A program made the position numbers and the translations under genes. Under the pieces are notes generated by a model that worked only from the letters and a program-made list of their open reading frames with translations, did no database searches and had not been told where the DNA came from. Positions 51,549 through 59,587 of a stretch of DNA of 64,000 nt are shown piece after piece. How positions within the stretch are numbered: the stretch's first letter is position 1; the number at the start of each line of letters is the position of its first letter. The stretch covers positions 496,001-560,000 of the forward strand of contig CAVTEI010000003.1 of assembly GCA_963733765.1 (NCBI GenBank), written 5' to 3'. The DNA comes from DATKAS01 sp963733765. Its GTDB lineage: Bacteria > Actinomycetota > Acidimicrobiia > Acidimicrobiales > DATKAS01.

Positions 51549-52580
51549 TCAGACGACGGCGCCACTGACCGCCGCGTGGATGTCGAGCAGCGGGAGCACT
51601 TGCTCGGGCGGCCGGCGACCCATCCCACATTCGGTGGCCACCCCGAACGACGGAACGACTTTCGATGCCGCGGCGATGCGGCGCTCGGTGCCCTCGACGC
51701 CGTCGGTGAAGTGCACCAGGCCGAGGTAGAGCTCGGTGTCGTCATGCAGCGCGAGGTCGCCGAGCGGCGCGAAGTAGCCGACGTCGTCGCGGTCGCGCGG
51801 CACCGGCAGATGGATCCACGTGAGGGGCCGGTTCACACCTGCGCTCAGCGCGTTCGCGATGTCGGCGAGCTTGCCTGCGTCGACGGGCTGCTTGAAGTGC
51901 TCGTGCTCATAGTCGCCGTAGCAAAGGTGGTATCCGAGCTCGATGTCCGGGGGCACCCAGCTCGCATAGCGGATGAGACGATCGAGCACTCCTTGGCGAA
52001 GGTCACCCTCGAAGTAGGGAGGGAAGACCTCCTCGAGGATGCCGAACTCGGCCGCGGTGTCCCACTGGAACGCGAGCTTGTCGTGAGGCACGACGGCCGC
52101 GATCCGTTCGATCTCACGCTCCATCGCCATCTCGTACGCGGCTTCGAGCGTCAGTTCGAGGCCGGGCACGACGAACGCACTGATCGGCGCGAACGGGGTG
52201 GGGAGACTGACCTGGAACCGCCAGTGCGACGGAAGGTCCCCAGCGGCCTGCAGGTCCGAGAAGAGCTCCCATGACGAGACCGCGCTCTCCGCGTAGCCGA
52301 GCGCTCCGAAGTCGACGTCGTCGGGAGACTCCCCCTCCCTGACCGCGATCCGCGGGTTCGGGGCGTAGTTGCGCGGACCGGGCGGGATGACCTCGAACTG
52401 CGGGTCGGCCATGAACCGGTGCAGCTGCCACACGATCCAATCGAGCCGTGGCCCGGTCTCCCCGTCGGTCACCCGGCGGAGTCGATCACCGAGCCGCTCC
52501 GCGCACGCGCGGAACACGGCCTCGGCGTCGGGCAACGACACCGAGCCGACGAGGTGCGCGCCATTCGGATTTCCAGCCAT
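51549..52580 (-). CDS. MetE/UROD-fold methyltransferase-like protein
   Basis: A 343-residue TIM-barrel protein related to the C-terminal domain of cobalamin-independent methionine synthase. It opens HLVGSVSLPDAEAVFRACAE; the zinc ligands of MetE have counterparts in GYHLCYGDYEHEH (His218, Cys220) and VATECGMGRRPP (Cys318). It lacks the N-terminal half of MetE, as do short methyltransferases and many catabolic paralogues. In this island it might move a methyl group off a methoxylated or N-methylated substrate; that is inference. Ends 82 bases before the ABC binding-protein start and follows the TAXI gene by 21 bases. Confidence 0.75.
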   Translation of the reverse strand: MAGNPNGAHLVGSVSLPDAEAVFRACAERLGDRLRRVTDGETGPRLDWIVWQLHRFMADPQFEVIPPGPRNYAPNPRIAVREGESPDDVDFGALGYAESAVSSWELFSDLQAAGDLPSHWRFQVSLPTPFAPISAFVVPGLELTLEAAYEMAMEREIERIAAVVPHDKLAFQWDTAAEFGILEEVFPPYFEGDLRQGVLDRLIRYASWVPPDIELGYHLCYGDYEHEHFKQPVDAGKLADIANALSAGVNRPLTWIHLPVPRDRDDVGYFAPLGDLALHDDTELYLGLVHFTDGVEGTERRIAAASKVVPSFGVATECGMGRRPPEQVLPLLDIHAAVSGAVV

Positions 52581-52601
52581 GTCTCCCCCTGTGTCGTGAA
52601 G

Positions 52602-53573
52602 TTACGAACCGAGCTCGTCGTAGACGCGCGCCGCCGCGGGGTGCAGCGGGATCGGCGTCGCACGCATGTGCTCGGGCACGAATGGATAGTTGAGCGGGCT
52701 GCGCTCGGACGGGATGTGGTGGTACTGCCGCTCGATCGCGTGCGCCGTGTGCACCATGCACCAGGTGAGCAAGTACGCGACGTCGTCGGGCATGTCCTCG
52801 TGCACGAGCACGAGGAAGCTGCTGAAGTCGAGCGTCAGCAGGTCGTCGTCGCATCCAGGGAGGTACCCACCGCGAAGGATGGCTCGCGGCCAGCGCAGCT
52901 CGTGCTCGAGAGCGCTGAGAGCGGCGTCCTCCATCGGGACGAAGTTCGTCTGCCGGGCGACGCCGACCTCCTGCCAGGGGGGCGTCATGATCGCCTCGTG
53001 GAACACCGCGTCGGCGAGGCCGTCGCGGTACCAGTGGAGCGGCGGGAACGGGCGCTCGTCCTCCAGGAAGCTGCCACCCCACCCGAGGAACTCGTCGCGC
53101 GAGATGCCGTGGGCGGCCATCACGCGGTTCACTCCATATCCGACCGTGTTCACTCCGTCGTTTTGGGAGGTCGCGATCTTGAGCGGCACCTTCTTCTCAC
53201 GCAGATCCTCGAACGTGCGCACGCCGTGCTCGGCCCCGACGGCGAAGACCAACCGATCGTCTTGGGGCATCACGCCCAGCGCCCGCACCTCGGGGAGGGG
53301 TGTGCCCTCGAACATGCCGACACCGGCAACGGCCGAGTAGCCGACGTAGGCGGGGACGACCATCGAGAGATCGACCTCGTGCTTGACGATCGCGTCGACG
53401 GCGTCGGTGCCGCCGCGACCACTCCAGATCGCGGTGCGCGACCCGGGCCCCGCGCGATCGTTGAACTCCTGGGCGAGCCAGCCGCAGATGCGATGAAGGT
53501 TCGCCTGTCCCCAGTCACCTTGGAACTGGAGCGTGACGGCGCGGTCGATGTGGGGCTGCCCCGGCTTGGGCAT
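52602..53573 (-). CDS. TAXI/type-2 periplasmic-binding-fold protein without signal peptide
   Basis: A 323-residue protein with the two-lobed type-2 binding fold of TAXI solute receptors: HRICGWLAQEFNDRAG, TAIWSGRGGTDAVDAIVKHE, VDLSMVVPAYVGYSAV, FAVGAEHGVRTFEDLREKKV, PLKIATSQNDGVNTVGYGVN and LADAVFHEAIMTPPWQ. ATG 53571-53573 overlaps the cupin stop, and from there no signal peptide or lipobox exists; no TRAP permease gene is near. So it is probably cytoplasmic and may be an enzyme or sensor, as some relatives of this fold (4,5-dihydroxyphthalate decarboxylase type) are. Substrate unknown. Confidence 0.75.
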   Translation of the reverse strand: MPKPGQPHIDRAVTLQFQGDWGQANLHRICGWLAQEFNDRAGPGSRTAIWSGRGGTDAVDAIVKHEVDLSMVVPAYVGYSAVAGVGMFEGTPLPEVRALGVMPQDDRLVFAVGAEHGVRTFEDLREKKVPLKIATSQNDGVNTVGYGVNRVMAAHGISRDEFLGWGGSFLEDERPFPPLHWYRDGLADAVFHEAIMTPPWQEVGVARQTNFVPMEDAALSALEHELRWPRAILRGGYLPGCDDDLLTLDFSSFLVLVHEDMPDDVAYLLTWCMVHTAHAIERQYHHIPSERSPLNYPFVPEHMRATPIPLHPAAARVYDELGS

Positions 53574-54127
53574 CACGCGGTCCGGATGGCCTCGGCGACC
53601 TCGGGCCAGCGAATGCCATCGAGCTCGACGACATCGTGGACAGTGCCACACGACCCGCAGCGGCGGAGGTCGACGTCCGCGTTGAAGGCGTTGCACGCGC
53701 GCCAATAGGCGTCTTGCGGCAGCTCCTGCTCGGTGTCGAACTCGTCGCGATGCACCTCGGCGCCGCACGCGGAGCAGAACCACGCCACGGCCTCGAGGCC
53801 CGCGTGCAGCGCCTTGTAGCGCACGTGAATCGACGGCTCGTCGGGGCGGATGCGACTCGCGGTGCCGGCCGGCAGGTAGACGAGGTCACCCGGCTCGAGG
53901 CGGTGGTAGCGAACCGGTGAGTGCTCGAGGTCGAGCGTGGCGGTGCCCGACACCTGCGCGAGCACGCTGTCGGCCGAGCAGATCAGAAAGAAGGGCTGCG
54001 GTCGATCGTTGCGCGAGACGTGCACCTGCGGGTCGCGGCCGTCGACGAGCACCGGCAGCTCGTCGTAGGGCCCGCACTCCTTCGCGGCGTCGAACACCTG
54101 CACCAGCTTCTTGCGAGTGAGCTCCAT
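53573..54127 (-). CDS. 3-Hydroxyanthranilate-dioxygenase-like cupin, split unit 1
   Basis: A 184-residue protein that aligns without gaps over its first 165 residues with unit 1 of the fused protein at 45.3 kb: RDPQVHVSRN (His36), LEPGDLVYLPAGTASRIRPD, WFCSACGAEVHRDEF (Cys118, 121) and RRCGSCGTVH (Cys157, 160). The residue matching His91 of the fusion is Ser91 (AGTASRI against AGTPHRI), so a metal ligand has probably been lost and this subunit may be structural or regulatory. Follows the unit-2 gene by 3 bases and overlaps the TAXI gene. Confidence 0.85.
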   Translation of the reverse strand: MELTRKKLVQVFDAAKECGPYDELPVLVDGRDPQVHVSRNDRPQPFFLICSADSVLAQVSGTATLDLEHSPVRYHRLEPGDLVYLPAGTASRIRPDEPSIHVRYKALHAGLEAVAWFCSACGAEVHRDEFDTEQELPQDAYWRACNAFNADVDLRRCGSCGTVHDVVELDGIRWPEVAEAIRTA

Positions 54128-54130
54128 CGG

Positions 54131-54856
54131 TCAGGCCGTCGCTTGCGACTCGGCCGCCTTTGCCAGGAAGACGGCGCGCGCGTCGTTCACGGTGCGCTGA
54201 TGCATCGACCACTTCGCCCAGCCCCACTCGTCCATCGGGAACGGCGGGTTCAGATGGCCGCATTTCCCGCACGTGCGCAGGGACTCATCCGAGTTGAAGC
54301 GGGCGACCGGCTCGACCGACTCGTTCAATGTGGGGAACGCGGGGAAGCGATCCTCGTGGTCCTCAGTGGGGCGATCGGTGAACTCGTGCGCGAAGAGGTG
54401 CTCGTGGCACTTCACGCACTTCCAGATCAACCGCTCGGTCTGCGCGTCGGTGTCGCTCTGCCGCTGCACGATCGTCACGAGCAGGAAGCTGTCGGGCGAC
54501 TGAGGATCGCGCAGGAAGCTGTTGACGCCGTGCAGGTTCGGCTGCGCCATGATGCGACCGGTCTCGAGCAGCGCGCCGTTCGCACCCCACACGAACGTGA
54601 TCTCGTCGACGGTGTTGAAGTGAAAGAAGTGCCCGACGTCGTAGCCCGGGCCACCGCGGAAGAGCGCGCCGGAGTACACGATCGCCCCCGGCCCGTAGTA
54701 GGGGAACAGGGGCACGAGTTGGGTGTTCGCGTGCTGCATCCGCTCGTAGACGTTGACCTTCAGCGGCTCGCGCGCACCGGTCGGCGGTGGGATGCGGTGC
54801 TCCTCGGCGGGTGCCGTCGAAGTCCGTGTCATCGAAGCCCGTGTCATCTGCACCAT
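54131..54856 (-). CDS. 3-Hydroxyanthranilate-dioxygenase-like cupin, split unit 2
   Basis: A 241-residue protein matching unit 2 of the fused cupin: REPLKVNVYERMQ, QLVPLFPYYGPGAIVYSGAL, HFFHFNTVDEITFVWG (His79, Glu85), PNLHGVN (His109), then WKCVKC and CGKCGHLNPPFPMDEWGW with the two zinc cysteine pairs. All three presumed iron ligands are kept, so this is the likely catalytic subunit, partnered by the next gene. ATG 54854-54856 has GAGGGGG just upstream. First gene of the operon unit-2 / unit-1 / TAXI / MetE-like. Confidence 0.85.
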   Translation of the reverse strand: MVQMTRASMTRTSTAPAEEHRIPPPTGAREPLKVNVYERMQHANTQLVPLFPYYGPGAIVYSGALFRGGPGYDVGHFFHFNTVDEITFVWGANGALLETGRIMAQPNLHGVNSFLRDPQSPDSFLLVTIVQRQSDTDAQTERLIWKCVKCHEHLFAHEFTDRPTEDHEDRFPAFPTLNESVEPVARFNSDESLRTCGKCGHLNPPFPMDEWGWAKWSMHQRTVNDARAVFLAKAAESQATA

Positions 54857-54881
54857 GGGTTCCCCCTCGGGCCGTGAGCTG

Positions 54882-54896
54882 TCCTGATTGTCAGGA
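54882..54896. promoter_or_regulatory. Inverted repeat upstream of split cupin operon
   Basis: TCCTGA-TTG-TCAGGA is a perfect 6-bp inverted repeat 26 bases before the unit-2 start. The arms share TCCTG with the boxes at 45230 and 51490. A TATTTCAGCAC string at 54908-54918 resembles the island core. Candidate operator. Confidence 0.45.
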
Positions 54897-54946
54897 TGTC
54901 TCTCTTGTATTTCAGCACTCGTGGGTGGAACGTGCAACGCCCGAGG

Positions 54947-55741
54947 TCAGCCGATCTCGGCAAGGCGATCGGTCACGCGTTTCGCCGCCGCCTGCGCGGC
55001 CTGAATGACCGCGGGAAAGTCGTCCTCTGTGATTTCGAACGCCAGGCACGCCACGCTGATACCGGCGGTCAACTTGCCGTCAGGCCCGAAGACCGGGGCG
55101 GCCACCCCTCGCACGCCGACGTCGCGCTCGCCATTGCTCAGGGCATAGCCGCGCTCTCGAATGTCAGCGAGTTCGCGGCGCAGATCATCCGGATCGGTGA
55201 TCGTCGTGGCGGTGAAGCGCTCGAACGGCGCAAGCGAATCGACGACGCGGTCGGCGTCCTCTTCGTACGCGAGCAGCACCTTCGCCGGCGCTCCCGCGTG
55301 CAAGGGGAGCAGGTGGCCTCTCTCGTAGCTCAGCCGGATGGGCCGGGCGATCTCGACGCGCTCGACGCACACCGCCATGTTCCCGGAGCGTCGGGTGAGG
55401 AGCACCGTCTCGTCGACCTCACGGGCGAGGTCGCGCATGATCGGCAGCGCGATCTCAGAAAGGCCGAGTCCCTCACGCGCGATGCGAGCGAGCTCGAACA
55501 CGCGCGATCCGAGCCGAAAGCCACCCCGCACGGCGTCTTCCTCGAGGAGGTTCGACGTCCGCAGGCTCTGCAGGTAGCGATAGGTCGTGCTGCGCGACAT
55601 CCCGAGCCGCTCGGCGATGTCACCCGCCGAGAGGACCGGCGTGTTCAGGTCGAACAGGAAGAGCACGTCGATCGCACGATCAGCGGTGCTGTTGCGCCCC
55701 GTCGTGGATGCTCCCGTTTCACTGGGCACCTGTCCCATCAT
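54947..55741 (-). CDS. IclR-family transcriptional regulator
   Basis: A 264-residue regulator: N-terminal winged helix (DIAERLGMSRSTTYRYLQSL at about 41-60, RLGSRVFELARI) and C-terminal GAF-like effector domain (LSYERGHLLPLHAGAPAKVL, DVGVRGVAAPVFGPDGKLTA, GISVACLAFEI). IclR proteins control aromatic and small-acid catabolism and bind the pathway substrate. It is divergent from the LLM / FAH / gentisate-dioxygenase-like operon, with the island promoter module in the 96-base gap, and convergent in direction with the split cupin operon, so it is the best candidate for the island regulator. Confidence 0.93.
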   Translation of the reverse strand: MMGQVPSETGASTTGRNSTADRAIDVLFLFDLNTPVLSAGDIAERLGMSRSTTYRYLQSLRTSNLLEEDAVRGGFRLGSRVFELARIAREGLGLSEIALPIMRDLAREVDETVLLTRRSGNMAVCVERVEIARPIRLSYERGHLLPLHAGAPAKVLLAYEEDADRVVDSLAPFERFTATTITDPDDLRRELADIRERGYALSNGERDVGVRGVAAPVFGPDGKLTAGISVACLAFEITEDDFPAVIQAAQAAAKRVTDRLAEIG

Positions 55742-55771
55742 ATGGGTCAGCCATCTGGGCGAGCATCTTCA

Positions 55772-55815
55772 CGATATTCAGGACGCTTGACCCGTTTTTC
55801 GGGAGTCGTTACCGT
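55772..55815 (+). promoter_or_regulatory. Promoter module of the LLM operon, near-identical to the one at 43922
   Basis: CGATATTCAGGACGC is followed by TTGACC (55787-55792), a 17-base spacer and TACCGT (55810-55815). Only one base differs from the 43.9-kb module across the upstream block and -35. Transcription would start near 55822, giving a 16-base leader that holds GAGGAGG before ATG 55838. The upstream block is well placed for IclR control. Confidence 0.72.
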
Positions 55816-55837
55816 GAGATCGACCTGAGGAGGATCG

Positions 55838-56911
55838 ATGGAGTTCGGTGTGCAGTTCTTCCCATCGGTCGGGCCCGAGACGACGCCGGCGAGCCAGTAC
55901 TTCGCGGAGGCGCTCCGGCTCACCGAGCAATCGGAGGCCCTCGGGTTCACGAATGTCCGCACTGTCGAGCACTACTTCCATCACTACGGCGGATACTCGC
56001 CGAACCCGCTCATCTTCCTCGCGGCCGCGGCAGAGCGCACGACGACGATGCGTCTCATCACCGGCGCGGTGCTCCCCGTCTTCAACCACCCCCTGAAGCT
56101 CGCCGGCGAGATCGGCATGCTCGACGCGATCTCGGGCGGTCGACTCGAGGTCGGCTTCGCACGCGCGTTCCTGCCGCACGAGTTCCAACGCTTCGGGGTG
56201 AGCCTCGACGAGAGCCGCGAGCGCTTCGACGAGGGCATCGCGATCGTCGACCGCCTGCTCTGCGAGGAAGACGTCGCGTTCGAAGGTCGGTTCCACCGCT
56301 TTCCCGCAACGACCTCACTGCCCCGGCCGACCCAACAGCCGCGGCCTCCGTTCTGGGTTGCCGCGCTCGCGACTGAGGCCTCGTTCGTCAGCGCCGGCAC
56401 GCACGGCTACTCGATCATGGCGATCCCGCTCGCCGGCGCGAAGCTCGCGTCCCTGCTGTCGGCCTACCGAGACGCTTGGCGCAGCGCCGGTCATCCCGGT
56501 GATGGGCGAGTGATGCTCGCGTTCCACATGCTCTGCCACGATGACGAAGCAACCGCGCACGATCTCGCTCGCGACCTCATCAATCAGTACCTCGCGAGCC
56601 TCGTCGACGGCGCGAGCGGTTGGCTCGACGGCTCGAGCTCGGACGACTACCCCGGGTACGACGCGATCATCCGAGGCCTCAAGGCCGACTCATTCGAGTC
56701 GCAGCTCGCGCAGGGCGCAGTGTGGGTCGGCTCCCCCGACTCGATCTCCGAGCAGATCGCCGCGTACGCCGAGGCCGTCGGGGGATTCGAGATCGCCTCG
56801 ATGCAAGTGAACTTCGCGGGCCTTCCCTATGAGGTCGCCACCCGCTCGCTCGAGCTCTTCGGGCGCGAGGTCTTGCCGAAGTTCAGCCCGCTCGCTGTCA
56901 CGACGCCGTGA
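55838..56911 (+). CDS. Luciferase-like flavin monooxygenase
   Basis: A 357-residue LLM-class TIM barrel closer to the FMN-dependent alkanal-monooxygenase branch: MEFGVQFFPSVGPETTPASQ, TNVRTVEHYFHHYGGYSPNP, TGAVLPVFNHPLKLAGEIGM, DAISGGRLEVGFARAFLPHE, RFDEGIAIVDRLLCEEDVAF, PPFWVAALATEAS. Histidines of VEHYFHH match the flavin/peroxide-site region. It probably hydroxylates or oxidatively cleaves the island substrate with reduced flavin from another enzyme. First of four genes coupled by 4-base overlaps. Confidence 0.9.
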   Translation: MEFGVQFFPSVGPETTPASQYFAEALRLTEQSEALGFTNVRTVEHYFHHYGGYSPNPLIFLAAAAERTTTMRLITGAVLPVFNHPLKLAGEIGMLDAISGGRLEVGFARAFLPHEFQRFGVSLDESRERFDEGIAIVDRLLCEEDVAFEGRFHRFPATTSLPRPTQQPRPPFWVAALATEASFVSAGTHGYSIMAIPLAGAKLASLLSAYRDAWRSAGHPGDGRVMLAFHMLCHDDEATAHDLARDLINQYLASLVDGASGWLDGSSSDDYPGYDAIIRGLKADSFESQLAQGAVWVGSPDSISEQIAAYAEAVGGFEIASMQVNFAGLPYEVATRSLELFGREVLPKFSPLAVTTP

Positions 56912-57795
56912 AGCTGGCGCTCTTCGACGACTGGCGGCTCGGAGTTGTCGATGCTGACGCGCAGATGATCTGGGACGTGACTGACGGACTCACCGGACCG
57001 CGCGATCCCGATCCCTTTGGCGCCGGATGGTGGGTGCGCATGTGCCGCGACTTCGACCGGGTGCGGCCGAAGATCGATCGCTTGGTCGCGTCGAGCGACG
57101 CCCGTCCGCTCGGCGATGTCACGCTCCGTGCCCCCGTGCTGAACCCCGGCAAGGTGCTCGCGACCGCATCGAACTACGGCGAGCATGTCGCCGAGATGCG
57201 CGAGGTCGTCCTGGACCGCGTGGCTGGGCACGTGGACGGATGGCTCTTGAGCTTCGACGTGTTTCTGAAAGCGCCTTCGTCGATCGTCGGTCCGGGCGAC
57301 GCGGTGATCCTCCCCGCCTCGGAAGTCGAGAACGGCCGCGAGATCCACCACGAGAGCGAGCTGGCGGTGGTCATCGGCCGGGAGGCCTCGCACATCCCTG
57401 AGGCGGATGCCCTCGAGCACGTGCTCGGCTACACGGTCGCTCTCGACATGACGGTGCGCGGCGAGGGCGATCGCTCGCGTCGCAAGAGCTACGACACGTT
57501 CACTCCGATCGGACCATGGTTGGTCACGAGCGACGAGATCGGCGACCCGGGTGGGCTCGACGTTCGCCTCGACGTCGATGGCGAGTGCCGGCAACGAGCA
57601 CGTACCGGCGACATGCTCGTCAGCGTTGCTGGGATCATCTCGTACGCGTCTGCGGTGATGCGCCTCGATCCCGGTGATGTCATCCTCACGGGCGCACCCC
57701 CCGGAGTCGGCGAGGTGCACGCGGGAGAGGTGATGGTGTCGCACATCAGCGGCATCGGCACGATGCGCAACCCAGTGCAGATAGGAGCGCGATGA
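56908..57795 (+). CDS. Fumarylacetoacetate-hydrolase-family protein
   Basis: A 295-residue FAH-fold hydrolase: ATASNYGEHVAEM, IVGPGDAVILPASEVENGRE, IHHESELAVVIGREASHIPE (metal Glu residues), LGYTVALDMTVRGEGDRSRR (metal Asp) and VILTGAPPGVGEV. Such enzymes cleave C-C bonds of acylpyruvates; beside a gentisate-dioxygenase-like cupin, fumaryl- or maleylpyruvate hydrolysis is the natural guess. GTG 56908 overlaps the LLM stop (GTGA), and the next ATG overlaps its own stop. Confidence 0.92.
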   Translation: MKLALFDDWRLGVVDADAQMIWDVTDGLTGPRDPDPFGAGWWVRMCRDFDRVRPKIDRLVASSDARPLGDVTLRAPVLNPGKVLATASNYGEHVAEMREVVLDRVAGHVDGWLLSFDVFLKAPSSIVGPGDAVILPASEVENGREIHHESELAVVIGREASHIPEADALEHVLGYTVALDMTVRGEGDRSRRKSYDTFTPIGPWLVTSDEIGDPGGLDVRLDVDGECRQRARTGDMLVSVAGIISYASAVMRLDPGDVILTGAPPGVGEVHAGEVMVSHISGIGTMRNPVQIGAR

Positions 57796-58895
57796 ACGGC
57801 CCCCGAGACGACCCCCGAGACCTGCAAGACCGGCTCGACTCCTTCTACGCCGACCTCGCATCGGTCGACCTCCAACCCCTCTGGACCCAGACCAAGAACC
57901 TGCTTCCGGCGTTCCCCGCTCCCGCCGCCATCCCGTGGTTGTGGCAGGGGGCGACGCTCCGCGCGCTCGCGGCGCAAGCACGCGACCTCATCACGATCGA
58001 ACGCGGCGGCGAACGACGCGTGCTCGCCCTCGCGAACCCCGGGCTCGGCGGCGCGCCGTTTGCGACGCCGACGCTCTGGGGCGCGATCCAAGCTCTCGGT
58101 CCGCACGAACGCGCTCCCGCGCATCGCCACACGGCCTCAGCGATTCGCTTCGTCCTCGAGGGCGACGGCGTGTGGACAACTGTCGACGGCGACGCGTGCC
58201 GCATGCATCCGGGCGACCTCGTGCTGACCCCCGCGTGGACATTCCACGACCACACGAACGAGGGCGACGAAGCCATGACCTGGTTCGACGGCCTCGACCT
58301 CCCCCTCGTCAACACCCTCGATGCCGTCTTCTACGAGAACCATCCCGACTTCAACCAGCCGGTGCGGGGATACGACCTGTCGGAGCAGACCTATGCCGGC
58401 AGCGGCCTTCTGCCGTACGGAACGTCGAACGACGCGCCCCACTCGCCGCTCCTCGTGTACCGGTGGGCACAGAGCGACGCGATGCTCGCCCGCCTGCTGG
58501 CCTCCAACGGAGGGGTCATGGCGAGCATCGAGTTCGCCGACCCCACCTCGGGCGGACCGGCGCTGCCGACGATGACCTGCGCGCTGCACCGCGTTGTTCC
58601 CGGCGGGCGGTCCATCGCGACTCGCAAGTCCGGCAGCTCGATCTTCGTGGTGTATCGCGGTGCCGGCCGAAGCGTGATTGATGGACAGGCCTTCGACTGG
58701 ACTGCGGGCGACATGTTCGTCGTTCCGTCGTGGAAGTCCGTCGACCACGAGGCGGAGACGACCAGCGAGCTGTTCGAGGTGAGCGACGAAGCCGCGCTCC
58801 GCGCGTTGCGCCTGTTCCGCAGCGAGACGGTCGACGAGCCTCAGGACGTGAAGGCCGTCTTCCGACCCCGGGCCCTCGAAGCGATCAGGACGTGA
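57792..58895 (+). CDS. Gentisate 1,2-dioxygenase-like bicupin
   Basis: A 367-residue two-cupin ring-cleaving dioxygenase. The N-terminal cupin has the iron ligands: PAHRHTASAIRFVLEGDGVW with His111 and His113, and FHDHTNEGD with His152. The second cupin (about 260-350, PTMTCALHRVVPGGRSIATR, IFVVYRGAGRSVIDGQAFDW) is the non-metal one. Length and spacing match gentisate 1,2-dioxygenase and the related salicylate or 1-hydroxy-2-naphthoate dioxygenases, so the exact ring substrate is open. Coupled to FAH and aldolase genes by 4-base overlaps. Confidence 0.88.
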   Translation: MNGPRDDPRDLQDRLDSFYADLASVDLQPLWTQTKNLLPAFPAPAAIPWLWQGATLRALAAQARDLITIERGGERRVLALANPGLGGAPFATPTLWGAIQALGPHERAPAHRHTASAIRFVLEGDGVWTTVDGDACRMHPGDLVLTPAWTFHDHTNEGDEAMTWFDGLDLPLVNTLDAVFYENHPDFNQPVRGYDLSEQTYAGSGLLPYGTSNDAPHSPLLVYRWAQSDAMLARLLASNGGVMASIEFADPTSGGPALPTMTCALHRVVPGGRSIATRKSGSSIFVVYRGAGRSVIDGQAFDWTAGDMFVVPSWKSVDHEAETTSELFEVSDEAALRALRLFRSETVDEPQDVKAVFRPRALEAIRT

Positions 58896-59587
58896 CCCAA
58901 GCGATCGACGAGGTGGTGCGGGCAAACCGCGCCCTCGCTGCGGCTGGACAGTCCGATCTGATCTGGGGACACGCGTCGGTTCGTGACCCCGCGGGCCGAG
59001 GCGTGTGGATGAAGGCAGCCGGCTGGGGCTTCGAGGAGGTGACGGCGGAGCGAGTCGTGCTCGTGTCCGACGATGGTGAGGTGCTCGCCGGCACCGGCGC
59101 GCGCCACATCGAGTACCCGATCCACAGCGAGGTGATGAAGCGACGCCCCGATGTCGGCGCCGTGGTTCACACCCACGCCCTGTCGGCGGTGGCGTTCGCA
59201 TCACTCGACGTGCCCCTGCGCGCGCTGTCCCACGATGGGGCGTGGTTCGCGGAGCCCGACATCCCGAGGTTCCGCGCCTCTGGGAGCTTGGTCCGGACAG
59301 CGGAGCTCGGCGCGGCGCTGGCCTGTGCGGTCGGCGACGGACCCGGGTGCCTCATCCCGAACCACGGGCTCGTGACGGTCGGCGCATCGGTCGCACAGGC
59401 CGTGATGGGCGCTGTCGTCCTCGAGCGCGCCTGCAAGGTGCAGCTCGCGGCGATGGCCGCCGGCGGGCCGCAGGTGTGGTCGGACAAAGAGGAAGTCGAG
59501 CTCAAGCAGCGCGAGGTGTGGACGCCGGAACAGATCAGCGCCGGCTTCGACTACCTGTGCCGCGCTGCGGACGCCGGCCGCAGCTAA
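58892..59587 (+). CDS. Class II aldolase/adducin-family protein
   Basis: A 231-residue zinc enzyme of the fuculose-1-phosphate aldolase fold: DLIWGHASVRDPAGRGVWMK, VHTHALSAVAF with His93 and His95, and LIPNHGLVTVG with His158 as zinc ligands; a catalytic Glu is likely in YPIHSEVMKRRP. Relatives act as aldolases or as decarboxylases of dihydroxyphthalate-type acids, which would suit an aromatic pathway. GTG 58892 overlaps the dioxygenase stop. Last gene of the LLM-FAH-dioxygenase-aldolase operon. Confidence 0.9.
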   Translation: MTQAIDEVVRANRALAAAGQSDLIWGHASVRDPAGRGVWMKAAGWGFEEVTAERVVLVSDDGEVLAGTGARHIEYPIHSEVMKRRPDVGAVVHTHALSAVAFASLDVPLRALSHDGAWFAEPDIPRFRASGSLVRTAELGAALACAVGDGPGCLIPNHGLVTVGASVAQAVMGAVVLERACKVQLAAMAAGGPQVWSDKEEVELKQREVWTPEQISAGFDYLCRAADAGRS

